From Bacteroidales bacterium (GTDB lineage Bacteria > Bacteroidota > Bacteroidia > Bacteroidales > Tenuifilaceae): 64,000 nt of DNA. Below the pieces are notes generated by a model. The model made no database searches. It was not told where the DNA came from and saw nothing but the letters and a program-made list of their open reading frames with translations. Positions 36,129 to 47,435 of this stretch are shown piece after piece. The stretch is from NCBI GenBank assembly GCA_013141385.1, contig JABFRB010000016.1, positions 124,001 through 188,000 on the forward strand, given 5' to 3'. Both the position numbers and the translations under genes were made by a program. Every line of letters begins with the position of its first letter. Position 1 is the first letter of the stretch.

Positions 36129-37121
36129 ATGAAAGTTGCTGTTGTTGGTGCCACAGGATTAGTAGGCACGGTAATGTTAAAAGTTCTTGAAGAACGCAAT
36201 TTTCCTGTTACAACCTTAATCCCTGTTGCTTCAGAAAAATCTGTGGGCAAGAAAATTTTATTTAAAGGAAAAGAATACTCTGTTGTTTCAGTGGCTGATG
36301 CTGTAAAGATGAAACCTGCTGTGGCAATCTTTTCAGCAGGGGCTTCAACTTCCCGTGATTGGGCTCCAAAGTTTGCTGAAAACGGAACAGTTGTTATCGA
36401 CAACTCATCGTACTGGCGAATGCTTCCTGAAATACCATTGGTAGTACCTGAGGTTAATGCAGATATTTTAACTTCAAATCATAAAATCATTGCTAATCCA
36501 AACTGTTCAACAATACAACTTGTAGTAGCAATCAACCCATTACATAAACAATATAAAATAAAAAGATTAGTAGTTTCAACCTATCAATCTGTTACAGGTA
36601 CTGGTGTAAAAGCGGTAAAGCAAATGTACGATGAGCGAAATGGTAAGAAAGCAGATATGGCCTACCCTCATCCTATAGATATGAATTGTTTTCCTCATGG
36701 CGGAAGTTTTCTTGAGAATGGATATACTACCGAGGAACAGAAATTAATTGATGAAACTCGAAAAATAATTGGCGATAATTCGATTATGGTTTCCCCTACA
36801 GTTGTTAGAATTCCTGTAGTTGGTGGTCACTCGGAATCGGTTAATCTAGAGTTTCAAAAAGATTACCAAATTCAGGATATCTTTAATATTCTGAAAAACT
36901 CTGCTGGTATTACTATTCAAGATACCCCTACTCAGAATATCTATCCAATGCCTAAATATGCGGAAGGGAAAGATGATGTTTTTGTTGGTCGAATTCGCAG
37001 GGATGACTCCCAGCCCAATAGTCTTAATCTTTGGGTTGTCTCCGATAATTTAAGGAAAGGTGCTGCTACCAATGCAATTCAGATTGCAGAATATTTACTT
37101 CAAAAGGGATGGATAAATTAA
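36129..37121 (+). CDS. asd: aspartate-semialdehyde dehydrogenase
   Basis: A 330-residue enzyme that reduces aspartyl phosphate to the semialdehyde (lysine, DAP, threonine and methionine synthesis). It has the NADP loop VGATGLVG, the active-site Cys in NPNCSTIQ (about C126) and the conserved VVGGHSESV substrate segment with the catalytic His. The ATG at 36129 is chosen because earlier in-frame ATGs would overlap the divergent giant gene and lengthen the N-terminus ahead of the Rossmann strand. It shares a 52-bp divergent spacer with that gene. Confidence 0.95.
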   Translation: MKVAVVGATGLVGTVMLKVLEERNFPVTTLIPVASEKSVGKKILFKGKEYSVVSVADAVKMKPAVAIFSAGASTSRDWAPKFAENGTVVIDNSSYWRMLPEIPLVVPEVNADILTSNHKIIANPNCSTIQLVVAINPLHKQYKIKRLVVSTYQSVTGTGVKAVKQMYDERNGKKADMAYPHPIDMNCFPHGGSFLENGYTTEEQKLIDETRKIIGDNSIMVSPTVVRIPVVGGHSESVNLEFQKDYQIQDIFNILKNSAGITIQDTPTQNIYPMPKYAEGKDDVFVGRIRRDDSQPNSLNLWVVSDNLRKGAATNAIQIAEYLLQKGWIN

Positions 37122-37140
37122 GTTCAAGATTCTTCCAAAA

Positions 37141-37172
37141 AAGAAAGGTGTTCGTTAAACACCTTTCTTTTA
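37141..37172. terminator. terminator of asd, also reached by the giant adhesin gene
   Basis: A perfect 12-bp stem (37141-37152 with 37158-37169) with a 5-base loop; T-rich on both strands. It is only 4 bp from the stop codon of the minus-strand giant gene. Confidence 0.85.
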
Positions 37173-37173
37173 T

Positions 37174-40100
37174 TTATAACCCAAAGTTATTGGGTATATG
37201 ATAAATAATATCCGTAATTGGTAACGGACTAACCGTTATACTTACCGAACGAGGCAAACTAGTACCACAACCATTGGTTGCTGTAACACTTAAAGTACCG
37301 TTAGTTGCATTATTGTCATAATTAAGAGTTACTGAGTTACCAGTTCCAACAATAGTAGCACCGGTTCCACTATATGTCCAATTATAAGTAACACCAGGTT
37401 GTAAGCCCACCGTATAAATATTTCCACTAGACCCTTGACAAATTGGAGTTGGCGCAGAAATAAAACTTGATGGTCTTTGAGGTGCTACAGGAAAAGCTAT
37501 AATAACATCATCAGCAGAGGTACAAGTTCCACTACTTATAGTCCATCTCAGGGTATAAGTATTACCAGAGATTCCATTAAAAACACTATTAAAGGCAGTT
37601 GGCGTAAGAATAACACCACCACTTCCACTTACTGTAGACCAAAGACCTGAATAAGGGTTTGGATTATTTCCTGCAAGAGTATATCCTGAGAAGCCGCATA
37701 GTGATTGATCTAAACCTGCATTAGATGTTGTTGGAACTGCATAGTCGGTTACTATGGTAGGATCAACTACGCCAGTATTTGCTCCGCTATTATAGGTAAA
37801 CCCTGTTAATTTGTAAGTTCCGGGAGATGGTGTAGGTAATGTGTAAGGTAGTGATGTAATATTAACCGTAGGTTGCGCTGCGCCATTAAAAGTATAATCA
37901 AGTGTATAATCTAAATTAATTGGTGAGAATGAAGTAAATTTAACAGGGATACCTGCATTTCCGCAAACTGGACCAGAAGGATTTAGCGATGCTCTTGGTT
38001 TTGTGGATGAAATGCTTGCTGTAGTATAGTTGATGGGTGTTGTTGAAATATTTACATTATTAGTCGTTGCTACATCGCCATTATTATTATCCCCTGTTGC
38101 CGTAGAAACCTGTTCCACCCAATTACCTGCGTTATACTCAGCAACACGCATATCGGAAATACCACTTACCGTCATTAACGGGGTCAAATCGCTGAAAGGA
38201 TCCCATCCAATTTTCACTTTTGCAGTATAAGCACCCGATGTGTTATTAACACTCCAATACTCCATCGTATTAGCTGCTTGAAGAGCACCACTCAATGAAG
38301 TCGCTGTTGGATTTGGGGTGAAGTACTCGGCTAACCAAAATAGACTAACAGCAGCTGTTGAGGTTAGGGTAAATGCATGTCCTTTCTGAGTTCCTTTACC
38401 AACAGGATAAAGAAAACTTGAGCCTGAAAATATGTATTTATACAAAGATCCATTCACAAATGAGGTTGAACTTCCACCAGATGGCGTAACAGTGGATGGG
38501 CCATTAAGATAAAGTCTATTTGTTGATGAAGTGTTAATAATTCCATTCGTTAATAATAAATTTCCACTTAATTGAATTACTCCATTATTTCCAATATTTA
38601 AACCAGAACTATTATTAATCTCTAAATTATTAAAACCATTTGCTCCATTAAAATCACCTAAAGCTGATCCCCCAAGAGTTTGCAAAGCTGAACCAGCAAA
38701 AGTAACAGTTGCATTTGCTCCAGAACCACAAAGGAAAGCACCCGTATTTAAACGTTCCATTGTTCCTAATATGGTTAACTTGCGTTTATTGGTATTATTG
38801 TCAAGAATTGGCCCGTCAATAACAAGCCTATTGCAAATTGTTAAATCCTTATTTGGTAATGTTCTTGTTCCAGAACCAGTAAAGAAAAGATATGGTACAG
38901 TATTGTATTGTGATGCTATAATCGTATAACTTCCAGAGCCTGCATATTCCAAAGTCCCCCCAATAGCACAATCAAGGAATGAAGTAAAATCACCTGCTGG
39001 TAAATTACCTCCCTCTAAATAAAGTTTACCATTCCCATCGATTGTTCCTAAATTATGTCCAAAAGTTGGATAAACCATCTTTAAAGTTCCATTTATTGTT
39101 GTGTGATAAGCAAAACAATAACTAGCATTTGCTGTTACAATATTTGCAACTACAACATTAAAACCATTTGGTCCACCTACTGGACATGGTGGTGATGCTC
39201 CAATTGGATCCCAAATTGTATTATCAGTCCAATCTCCATTTGCGTTTGAAATATATGAAGGAACATCATCAGGTAATGCGGCATTAATCCCAGCAGTATA
39301 GTCTCCAGTTATATCATTTGTTCCAGCCGGTATTGTATAATCTATATGATGATTTATTTCATCAACATTATCAGTTAAGGGGCCTGGCGTGGCTTTGCTC
39401 CAGTAAGTTCCCGGGGTCAACAATTTTGCAGCAACATAGTTGCTCTCCACTCCCTGTACATCTGAAGCAAGGTACTGTAATTGCAAACTACTAGCAAATC
39501 CAGATATTCCAGAACTTGCAATACCCCAGTAATACTTTAATACCTGAGTAGGGTCAACAACGGCTGGGTGGTTGCTATTAATCGGTTTAATATTAATATA
39601 GCCCACAGAACCATTGGCTGTTATGTTCAATAAAGCAGGAGTATATTTTCCTGTTACACCAATAGGATAAGTAAATGAAACGGGAATTGCAGTTGTGTTG
39701 AAAAATTTTCGAATCCCACTACTACTAGCAACTCCATCTGTTATTATCATTTTCGACTGACCGAATGGAGCACCACCAATATTCGTATTAAGTCCAAGAG
39801 TGAGTAAGTATTGATTTAAATCAAAAACACCTTGAGTTAAAACAAGATCATTTTGCAAAGAAATATCATTATTAATCCTAGCACCAAATCCATTATTTAG
39901 TTCTAATCGCCCAAATGCTCCTGTTCCTGTAATTTGCTGTAAAGATGTTCCTGCAAGGCTAACCCCTCCAATTGTATTATCATCAGTATAAGAACTGTTA
40001 TTTACTATATTACCTTTTAGGGTTAATTTTTTATTACTGAGAGTTAGCGTACCACTATTTATTGATAAATTATTATTTACTGTAAAACTATTATTTATTG

Positions 40101-43100
40101 TTAAGGATGATACCGAAGAGACTGTCAAATCATAAAAATTAGTAACGGAACTTCCAATTATGGATTGAGCACCTCCATTAAAAGTTGTATTATTTGTTCC
40201 AAAGTTATAAGTACCATTATTGTTAAAGTCACCTTTAATAGTAACATTTCTACTATTCGAAGTGAAAATACTATTTGCATTTGTTAGTTTCAGTATACCA
40301 TCAAGAACCAGAGGGCTAACCATTAATGATACCGTAGCATTACGTGCTGTAGCTGCAGTTTTCCCTGTAACCGTTAAATTGTTAAGAGTAAAGTTTGCAT
40401 CAATGGAGTAATTTTGAACAACATCCACTACAGGGCCAACAGAAGGTAGCTGTGAGAATATTATTTCTCCACCAGTTACTGATGATGAACCAGGACGTAA
40501 GTATAGATCTCCATATGAAGCACCACCTCCTCCTCTTACAATTGTTAGTGTACTTGTTGCACCAGACATATTAAATACGCTTCCCGGGTTCAAAACCTCT
40601 AACTTTGCATTACTTGCTATTGCATTATTACCATTTATTACGACAATTCCTCCACTCTGTATATAACTTAAAATCCCTGCCGATGTTGAAGGACTCCTCC
40701 TAATTTGACCATTAACAACCAATGTACCTCCCTGTATCTCAATAGAAGATGCACCCCCTCCAGAATACTCAATATCGTTGTTATTATTTGTGGTGCCATT
40801 TGTTGGGCCAACATATACATTTCCTTGAATCAGCGTTAGTTTACCATTTAGAAATAGATCGTTCGTATTTGATGCAGCATTTCCAATAAGTATGTTTCTA
40901 TTTCCTGTATTTGAATAATCAAGATATAATCCTGCAGTAGAGGGTATCGTAAATGCAGTACCCTGACTTATAGTGAAGTCGGCATTGGGATTGGTTCTCA
41001 TGTATTGGAAAGTTCCGTTTTGTAAAAAGAGCCAGTTATCGGTTGGAGTTGTCAATGTTCCACCGATGTCTAAGGTAAGAGTAGTTACTTGGGACGTTCC
41101 TTTGTTTACAGTTAAACTTTGAAAAACAGTGACTGGATTATTAAGAGTGTTTGAAATTGATGTGGAATTGTTTCCGAAGAATGTAACGGGTAATAGAGTG
41201 AAGTTGCATTGACGTGAAGTTGTAGTTCCCCCAGCAATTGTACCAACGGTATTGTTAATCAAGTTTCCACCTATAGATAAATTTTGACTAGTTGCACCTG
41301 CCCAAACTTGGATTGCCGAGTTCGGTGCTACCTTAACATCACCATAAACAACAAAATTTTGGGTAATTGCAGCATTGCCATACCAAATGAGCGCTCCTCC
41401 TTGAATATCAAGATCTCCATTAACTGTAATCGTCTTAGCAATACGAACAGCAGGTGCTGTTGGATAGTTTACATTCCAAGTAGGACAAAACCAAGAGTCA
41501 GCATTTTGACCTCTTGTAATTAAATTTCCATAAATTGTTAGGTTATTATTCGGGAAAATAATATTAGAACCACCAAGTGGCGAAAGAATTAGATTTCCAT
41601 AAGTTAGTATTCCGTTTGGCAACCAATAAGTGGTACCAGCTGCTGGATTTGTAGAGTAAAGTTCGGTTGTTCCTAGATTTATGTTAAAGTCCGTAAAATC
41701 TCCGAGAGGAAATGCAAACGTTGAGCCAGTAGTCTGAGATGCAGCCACCCTAAAAGTACCATTTCCAGAAGAACTTGAAAGAACCATTCCAAAATTACTG
41801 CTCGGGTTATATCTTGTGTCTAAAGTAGCACCAACTTCAATCTGAAGACTCGCACAGCTATGTGGGTCGGTATCCGGATTAACTAGATAATTAGCAGGTG
41901 TGTCAAAGCTAACTGTATGATTATTACCAATTATTACAATATCATTTGCACCTGGTACGCTACCAGCCTGAGCTCCTGTATGACTACTATTAAAAGTCCA
42001 AGTAGCTAAAGCACTCCAAAATCCACTTGCAAGGCTATAATAAATTTGGGGAGTACCAAAACAGGCATCTCCAGCAGTATAATCACCATCAAGAAATGCC
42101 ATGCTATTGGTGGGCGCAGTCCAATCTGAAATTGTATTTGTACCCGTATTAATGTTTGCAACTACCCCGCTATTCCATGTGTATGTTGACCTGTTATAAA
42201 CTGATGGTATATAATTACCCTCTGTACCCACCACATCAGACTGGTCATAAACAAAAGTGTGTATTACTGAATTAGCAGGGATTCCAGCAAAACCAGAGGA
42301 TTTAATACGCCAAAAATAGGTTAAACTTTGACCATTAACTGTTGTAGATGGATGCTCATAACCAACAGGTATTATTGTTATTGAACCATATGTTGTTGGG
42401 GCACTGCTAAAGCCAATTGTTGCAGGAGTATACTTAACAGCTCTAACAGGTATTAAGGTTGGAGCACCTATCGGAAAAACAAAAGCGGTTGTTGATGAGT
42501 ATACCTTAGTAACACCGCCATCACCCGAGTTTCCTGAAGTTTGAATGTATCTATTCAAAAAAGATCCGCTTCCACTAACTATAGAAGCAGAAGCATTTAA
42601 TTTTAAATTATAAGTACATATGTTGAAAAGTTTGTCTCTTGAAAATGTTAATACCCCATTAATAGTTATATTATCAATCAAGGATATCGGTGAGGCAACA
42701 GCAGTATTATTATTTAACTCAATATTACTAAAAACACCATTACCATCAATAACCTGTGTAACAGTTCCAATCAAAGCGATTTTCCCTGTGCCATTCTGAA
42801 CTCCTGAATTATAAACATCTTTCAAAACATTAATTGTATTGCCATTGTCATTTAACGTACCTAAAACTAATCTAAAATTATCATTAACATTTACAGTCGT
42901 TTGAGAACCCGCAAAGTTTAAAACTTCACCAGCAACCTTATTAATTGTAAGCTTATTTAAAGTAAGAGGAATTCCAGTATTTATGGTAAAAGTCTGAGTT
43001 CCCGAACCATTAAACATTGTTGTATTAGCACCTGTAGAATAAGTTGTACCACTCTGAAGAGTAAAATCACCGCCTATGTTTACATCCTGCCCATTTGCCT

Positions 43101-46100
43101 CCAGATCACCAACTTGAACTGTTAAGTTTTTTAATACTGTTAATGGGTAACCTGCATTTAATCGAGAAGTAGAAGAACCACTAGACCTATCAAGTAACAG
43201 ATTACCAACAGGAGCATTAGATGAAATAAACCAAGCAGGAGCATCAGCCGTTACAGTTCCTGTTACAGATGCCAACTCCAATGTTCCACCAGTAACATTA
43301 TAATTTGAAGCAGATGATAATACATCAAATACTCTACCAGCAACTGCAGTGGCATCATAAATCCTTATTGTTCCCGCTGACATTGCAAACACATTTGAAG
43401 CACTATTTACACTGAATGATCCTGCTGCAGCATCAATAGATCCTTCATTTGCTCTTGCAGTATTAAGTGGAGCATTCACTAAATCACTAACAGCAATATA
43501 AGAACTTGGAGTTCTTTGGAGTCTACCCCGCAGAGTAAACAAACCACCTGCTTGTGTGTATGAAATTAAACCACCAGCAGCTCCATCAAACTGCTTTGCA
43601 TCCAGAGTACCGCCATTAACAAAAATTTGCCCCGAAGTTAAATTTGAGTATATCAAACCAGATGATTCACGAGTAGACAAATACCCATCGTTAACAATTA
43701 GTTTTCCTAAAACCTTCAACCCACTATATCCTCCTTGACCAACACCATTAACCAAACCACTACCACCTGCAACCCCGTATGAGACATTTATATCTCGATA
43801 ATCATCAGCAGTAACTAAAACAACTACATTTTGTCCATCAATAGTTAAACAAGCATTTGCAGGAATTGTAAAATCACTAGTTGGCACACCAAGTCCCCCT
43901 GTAGTTCCCTCTGTTAGTGAAGGAATTACTACAAAACCTGTTAATATTAATGTACCTGTTCTAATCCATAAAGCTTTCCTTGAATCAGGGTTTATAACAT
44001 AATTTTCATCAACACATACATTGGCACCAAATAATCTAAAATTGGTATATGCTGATGAATTAATTGTTAGTTCATAGGTTTGGTCTGTTCCTTTATCTAT
44101 AACTAAATTATAAAAATCTGTTTGTCCGTTACAGGTTAAAGCGTTATCAGTAGCTCCAAAAAAATAGACAGTGGCAAAACCAGAGGTAGCACCAAGTACT
44201 GTAGGTGGAAATGCATTGAATAATGGGTAAGTTAAATTGGTAAACCTTACCGTTCCATTATTAGTAAAATCACCGTTAACTACAACTCTATGCGATTGTT
44301 GATCGTAATAATTCATAAATGGCGATGTCCCTCCTGCTATCCCAATAGGATTCGTAGTTGTATTTGTTACACCTGTTCCAACGCTAATAGCTGCTCCATT
44401 ATCAACGGTAACATTTCCACTAATAATCAACCTGCGCCTTGTATTTGAATTATCATTTATTTGATAAGTACCATTCTGAATATAAAGATTACCATTTAAG
44501 GTTATATTATTAACTTGAATTACAGTTCCTACCGTGTTTATTGTTAGGTTATTATAAACAATTTGAGCAACAGGAAGGTTGATGGCTACATTGTACTCAA
44601 CTGTTCCACCACCAGCATTAATAAACGTATTGGTTGTTACTGTTGGAAAATTAGCCGATGCAAGTTTTAAAGTACCCTGCCCCCTTAAAGCAGATAGAGG
44701 GTTAGAGAAACTTCGAGTATCAAGATTTAAATATCCGCCATCATTTATTGTTACATCTAAATTTGAGGTTGAAACATCCCCTGTCAATGTTACAGTTCTT
44801 CCTGAAAGAATTACAACTTTATCATTATTGCTTGGAAGGGTGCTCCCTATCTGCAATGTACCACTAGGGTCTGATGTCCAAGTAGAAGAAATATTCCAGT
44901 TGCCTGTTTGGTAAGAATAGTATGTTTTGTAGCCCATTGTCCACCAACCAGCAATGGTACTTGTACCAGTAATAGTAAATGAATTAGCACCAAAAGTTGG
45001 AGCTCCCGTTAATGGGGGATTTTGCCAAGATACACCTCCATCTGGAGAAAAAGAAATACTTGGCAATGCACCATTTAATTCTGCTGGATCATACTGGAAC
45101 GTTGCTGTAGCATTTGTAATTGCTCCGCTTGGAATTGTTACAGCCCAGTATTTATTTATATAACTGGGATTAAGTGCCGTAGGAATTGCTCTAACTCTTA
45201 TTGTTGGAGATGTAGTTGTTAACGCTGATATTGTAGCAGGCGAATAGTAACCACCAGCACCAATTGGGTATGATTGTGGTAATGTAGCACCCGCATTCCT
45301 TTCCAAATAGCCAGTACCACTGGTTGCTATCATATTGGTTGAACTAAAAGCACCCTGAATTGCATTAACAGCATTGTTATTTACAGTCAAGTTAAAATTA
45401 GAAAGATCAAGTACACCTGCAGTTAAATTAATTATACCAGTAGCACCTACAATTACATTTCCAATAAGTGTCTTTGTGCTACTCCCAGAAATAGTGATGT
45501 TATTATAGGTAAATGCGGGTATATTTTGCGTACCCGTTCCATTAAAATTAATAGTATTACCAGTGGTAACATAAGTTCCCATGGGTGTAAATAATCCTGA
45601 GATACCAATTGTTCCTCCATTTACTAGAGTTCTAGTACCTCCGCCACCGGCAGTTAAGTTGTAAAAATTGTAGGCTCCAATTGTTTGTGCTCCAGCCCCG
45701 CTATAACTTACAGTATTGTTATTGCTAGTAAAATCCTCTGTTCCAACTAATGTTGATATTGGATCGGCATTGGCTGTAAGATAAAGAACTGCCTGAAAAA
45801 CTGGTGTTCCATTTGTGAAATTGCCGGCTCCTGATAAAGTACCTGCAATTGTAAGTCCATTTATATTGGCATTCGTGAGAGTTCTACCTGCCGTACCGCA
45901 AACTACATTGGTAATAGAAAATGACTGAGCACCAGATATGGTTTGATCATTTGTATCAAATGTATATGTAGATGTTGCAATAAAAGTGGTGGAGTTCACC
46001 GTAAGGCCTCCTCTAAATGTACAAGGTCGAGGAATATTCCACTGACCATTAAGGTTGACAGTTACAAGGCCGACGAATAAATTTGCACCGCCATTATTAC

Positions 46101-46950
46101 CGTCAGTAAGTCTTCCGTTAGCATTAATCGTTGTAGTTCCATTTACGGTAAAATTATTTCCCCCAAAATCAACTGACATAGTATTCACTGCTGATGTTCC
46201 CATAATTGAAAAATTTCCCTGTACCAATAATGCACCAGCAGGAGTTGCTATTTCTGGGGAAGTAAGAGCACTACAGTTAAAATTAAGATCTCCAAATGTT
46301 TGATTCAAACCACCTGGAGGGTTAGCTGTTGTGCCAGTTATATTACATGTAGAGGCGGCATTCCATGTTGCAGTAACAATATTACCTGCATCACGATTAT
46401 GATTATAAATAGCCCCCGAATTAAAGGTAAATGAGGGGTTTGCTGCTTTTGTTAAAACTCCATTTGCACCAACCTGAACGGTTCCAATAATAATAGCCTG
46501 ACTATTAGCATTGTTATTTTGCGTAATTGTCATCGTTCTTGGCCCCGACTCACCTATGATAGTTAATGTTGATCCGCTTTCAACAACAAAATCTGCATTT
46601 GTAACAGATGCCCCTGTAATTGAATTATTTGCGTTATCACCAATTGTAATTGTTCTTGCAGCACCACTAGAAGTAAGAGTAACAGATTGACTATCTGTTA
46701 TCCAGAATTTTTGAAGGTTGAAACTTGCCAAATTTATTAAAACACTAGGATCTCCCGAATTTGCATCAAATATTGCTAAAAAAGTGTTATTATTAGGAAT
46801 ACTTGCCCCAGATGCTCCGCCAGAACTAGCAGACCAGTTATTGGTACTATTCCAATTACCATCACCACCAGTTACCCAGTAACGATTCGTTTGTGAGTAT
46901 GCAAGTTGGGTACATAAAAGTAAAACCCCTAAAACTATCCTCAATTTCAT
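37174..46950 (-). CDS. 3258-residue beta-solenoid surface protein, no C-terminal sorting domain
   Basis: The largest gene in the window. The signal peptide (ending LAYSQ) is followed by TNRYWVTGGDGNWNSTNNWS. After it come roughly 2800 residues of short, Asn/Thr/Gly/Ser-rich strand repeats (of the kind GTQTFTINTGIPLTLNKLTI, NGNLYIQNGTYQI), consistent with a long beta-helix. Several longer modules contain FxYPIG(A/V) and TPA segments, and about the last 300 residues hold PKD-like domains (SCPICQGSSG-like, CGNAGIPV). Proteins of this type normally end in a T9SS type A or B domain. This one stops at PLPITDIIYHIPNNFGL directly after a PKD-like domain. Either the tail was lost or it is exported another way. 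Cell-surface adhesin role inferred. Confidence 0.85.
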   Translation of the reverse strand: MKLRIVLGVLLLCTQLAYSQTNRYWVTGGDGNWNSTNNWSASSGGASGASIPNNNTFLAIFDANSGDPSVLINLASFNLQKFWITDSQSVTLTSSGAARTITIGDNANNSITGASVTNADFVVESGSTLTIIGESGPRTMTITQNNNANSQAIIIGTVQVGANGVLTKAANPSFTFNSGAIYNHNRDAGNIVTATWNAASTCNITGTTANPPGGLNQTFGDLNFNCSALTSPEIATPAGALLVQGNFSIMGTSAVNTMSVDFGGNNFTVNGTTTINANGRLTDGNNGGANLFVGLVTVNLNGQWNIPRPCTFRGGLTVNSTTFIATSTYTFDTNDQTISGAQSFSITNVVCGTAGRTLTNANINGLTIAGTLSGAGNFTNGTPVFQAVLYLTANADPISTLVGTEDFTSNNNTVSYSGAGAQTIGAYNFYNLTAGGGGTRTLVNGGTIGISGLFTPMGTYVTTGNTINFNGTGTQNIPAFTYNNITISGSSTKTLIGNVIVGATGIINLTAGVLDLSNFNLTVNNNAVNAIQGAFSSTNMIATSGTGYLERNAGATLPQSYPIGAGGYYSPATISALTTTSPTIRVRAIPTALNPSYINKYWAVTIPSGAITNATATFQYDPAELNGALPSISFSPDGGVSWQNPPLTGAPTFGANSFTITGTSTIAGWWTMGYKTYYSYQTGNWNISSTWTSDPSGTLQIGSTLPSNNDKVVILSGRTVTLTGDVSTSNLDVTINDGGYLNLDTRSFSNPLSALRGQGTLKLASANFPTVTTNTFINAGGGTVEYNVAINLPVAQIVYNNLTINTVGTVIQVNNITLNGNLYIQNGTYQINDNSNTRRRLIISGNVTVDNGAAISVGTGVTNTTTNPIGIAGGTSPFMNYYDQQSHRVVVNGDFTNNGTVRFTNLTYPLFNAFPPTVLGATSGFATVYFFGATDNALTCNGQTDFYNLVIDKGTDQTYELTINSSAYTNFRLFGANVCVDENYVINPDSRKALWIRTGTLILTGFVVIPSLTEGTTGGLGVPTSDFTIPANACLTIDGQNVVVLVTADDYRDINVSYGVAGGSGLVNGVGQGGYSGLKVLGKLIVNDGYLSTRESSGLIYSNLTSGQIFVNGGTLDAKQFDGAAGGLISYTQAGGLFTLRGRLQRTPSSYIAVSDLVNAPLNTARANEGSIDAAAGSFSVNSASNVFAMSAGTIRIYDATAVAGRVFDVLSSASNYNVTGGTLELASVTGTVTADAPAWFISSNAPVGNLLLDRSSGSSTSRLNAGYPLTVLKNLTVQVGDLEANGQDVNIGGDFTLQSGTTYSTGANTTMFNGSGTQTFTINTGIPLTLNKLTINKVAGEVLNFAGSQTTVNVNDNFRLVLGTLNDNGNTINVLKDVYNSGVQNGTGKIALIGTVTQVIDGNGVFSNIELNNNTAVASPISLIDNITINGVLTFSRDKLFNICTYNLKLNASASIVSGSGSFLNRYIQTSGNSGDGGVTKVYSSTTAFVFPIGAPTLIPVRAVKYTPATIGFSSAPTTYGSITIIPVGYEHPSTTVNGQSLTYFWRIKSSGFAGIPANSVIHTFVYDQSDVVGTEGNYIPSVYNRSTYTWNSGVVANINTGTNTISDWTAPTNSMAFLDGDYTAGDACFGTPQIYYSLASGFWSALATWTFNSSHTGAQAGSVPGANDIVIIGNNHTVSFDTPANYLVNPDTDPHSCASLQIEVGATLDTRYNPSSNFGMVLSSSSGNGTFRVAASQTTGSTFAFPLGDFTDFNINLGTTELYSTNPAAGTTYWLPNGILTYGNLILSPLGGSNIIFPNNNLTIYGNLITRGQNADSWFCPTWNVNYPTAPAVRIAKTITVNGDLDIQGGALIWYGNAAITQNFVVYGDVKVAPNSAIQVWAGATSQNLSIGGNLINNTVGTIAGGTTTSRQCNFTLLPVTFFGNNSTSISNTLNNPVTVFQSLTVNKGTSQVTTLTLDIGGTLTTPTDNWLFLQNGTFQYMRTNPNADFTISQGTAFTIPSTAGLYLDYSNTGNRNILIGNAASNTNDLFLNGKLTLIQGNVYVGPTNGTTNNNNDIEYSGGGASSIEIQGGTLVVNGQIRRSPSTSAGILSYIQSGGIVVINGNNAIASNAKLEVLNPGSVFNMSGATSTLTIVRGGGGASYGDLYLRPGSSSVTGGEIIFSQLPSVGPVVDVVQNYSIDANFTLNNLTVTGKTAATARNATVSLMVSPLVLDGILKLTNANSIFTSNSRNVTIKGDFNNNGTYNFGTNNTTFNGGAQSIIGSSVTNFYDLTVSSVSSLTINNSFTVNNNLSINSGTLTLSNKKLTLKGNIVNNSSYTDDNTIGGVSLAGTSLQQITGTGAFGRLELNNGFGARINNDISLQNDLVLTQGVFDLNQYLLTLGLNTNIGGAPFGQSKMIITDGVASSSGIRKFFNTTAIPVSFTYPIGVTGKYTPALLNITANGSVGYINIKPINSNHPAVVDPTQVLKYYWGIASSGISGFASSLQLQYLASDVQGVESNYVAAKLLTPGTYWSKATPGPLTDNVDEINHHIDYTIPAGTNDITGDYTAGINAALPDDVPSYISNANGDWTDNTIWDPIGASPPCPVGGPNGFNVVVANIVTANASYCFAYHTTINGTLKMVYPTFGHNLGTIDGNGKLYLEGGNLPAGDFTSFLDCAIGGTLEYAGSGSYTIIASQYNTVPYLFFTGSGTRTLPNKDLTICNRLVIDGPILDNNTNKRKLTILGTMERLNTGAFLCGSGANATVTFAGSALQTLGGSALGDFNGANGFNNLEINNSSGLNIGNNGVIQLSGNLLLTNGIINTSSTNRLYLNGPSTVTPSGGSSTSFVNGSLYKYIFSGSSFLYPVGKGTQKGHAFTLTSTAAVSLFWLAEYFTPNPTATSLSGALQAANTMEYWSVNNTSGAYTAKVKIGWDPFSDLTPLMTVSGISDMRVAEYNAGNWVEQVSTATGDNNNGDVATTNNVNISTTPINYTTASISSTKPRASLNPSGPVCGNAGIPVKFTSFSPINLDYTLDYTFNGAAQPTVNITSLPYTLPTPSPGTYKLTGFTYNSGANTGVVDPTIVTDYAVPTTSNAGLDQSLCGFSGYTLAGNNPNPYSGLWSTVSGSGGVILTPTAFNSVFNGISGNTYTLRWTISSGTCTSADDVIIAFPVAPQRPSSFISAPTPICQGSSGNIYTVGLQPGVTYNWTYSGTGATIVGTGNSVTLNYDNNATNGTLSVTATNGCGTSLPRSVSITVSPLPITDIIYHIPNNFGL

Positions 46951-47383
46951 ACGCTATCAAATAATCTACAGTACTAAACAATTATAGTCAAAGATATTCT
47001 AAAAAAAGATTAGTAACATCAATCGATTAGTAACGGATAAAGGAATTTTATTAATTAAAATAGTGCCATCATCCTACTAATCAAAATAAAACAAATTAAA
47101 AACCAATTTTGTTATTATACTGTATTTGTTACATATAGGTTTCCAATAATCCTTATCTTATACGTAAATAAACCGATTTCGGGCAATTAAAATAAAAAAA
47201 TGTTTTTGATGAGTGATTTTTATTGTACTGATTTATAGCAACTTAAATAATTGGGCCTTATAAGTTAAATTTACATTTCTTTAATGAACAAATTTGATTA
47301 GATGCTGAAATTGTATGATGAATTAACCCTTGGTCGTTACTTATTCAATACCTCATTTCAGTTTAAACCTTATTCTTAGGTTC
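46951..47383. other. gene-free AT-rich spacer
   Basis: Between the giant adhesin start and the tonB terminator I see no open frame of interest, no strong repeat and no clear promoter match. It should contain the promoter of the adhesin gene. Confidence 0.5.
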
Positions 47384-47414
47384 AAAAAAAGCCCTGAAAA
47401 TCAGGGCTTTTTTT
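47384..47414 (-). terminator. terminator of tonB
   Basis: GCCCTGA-AAA-TCAGGGC flanked by seven A and seven T residues, so it works on both strands; 22 bp after the tonB stop. Confidence 0.9.
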
Positions 47415-47435
47415 AGCTGAGAATTAGTAATTGGA

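Noticed and set aside
36077-36403. N-terminal extension of the giant lamin-tail protein
   Set aside because: It overlaps the 5' part of asd on the other strand and precedes a clean signal peptide.
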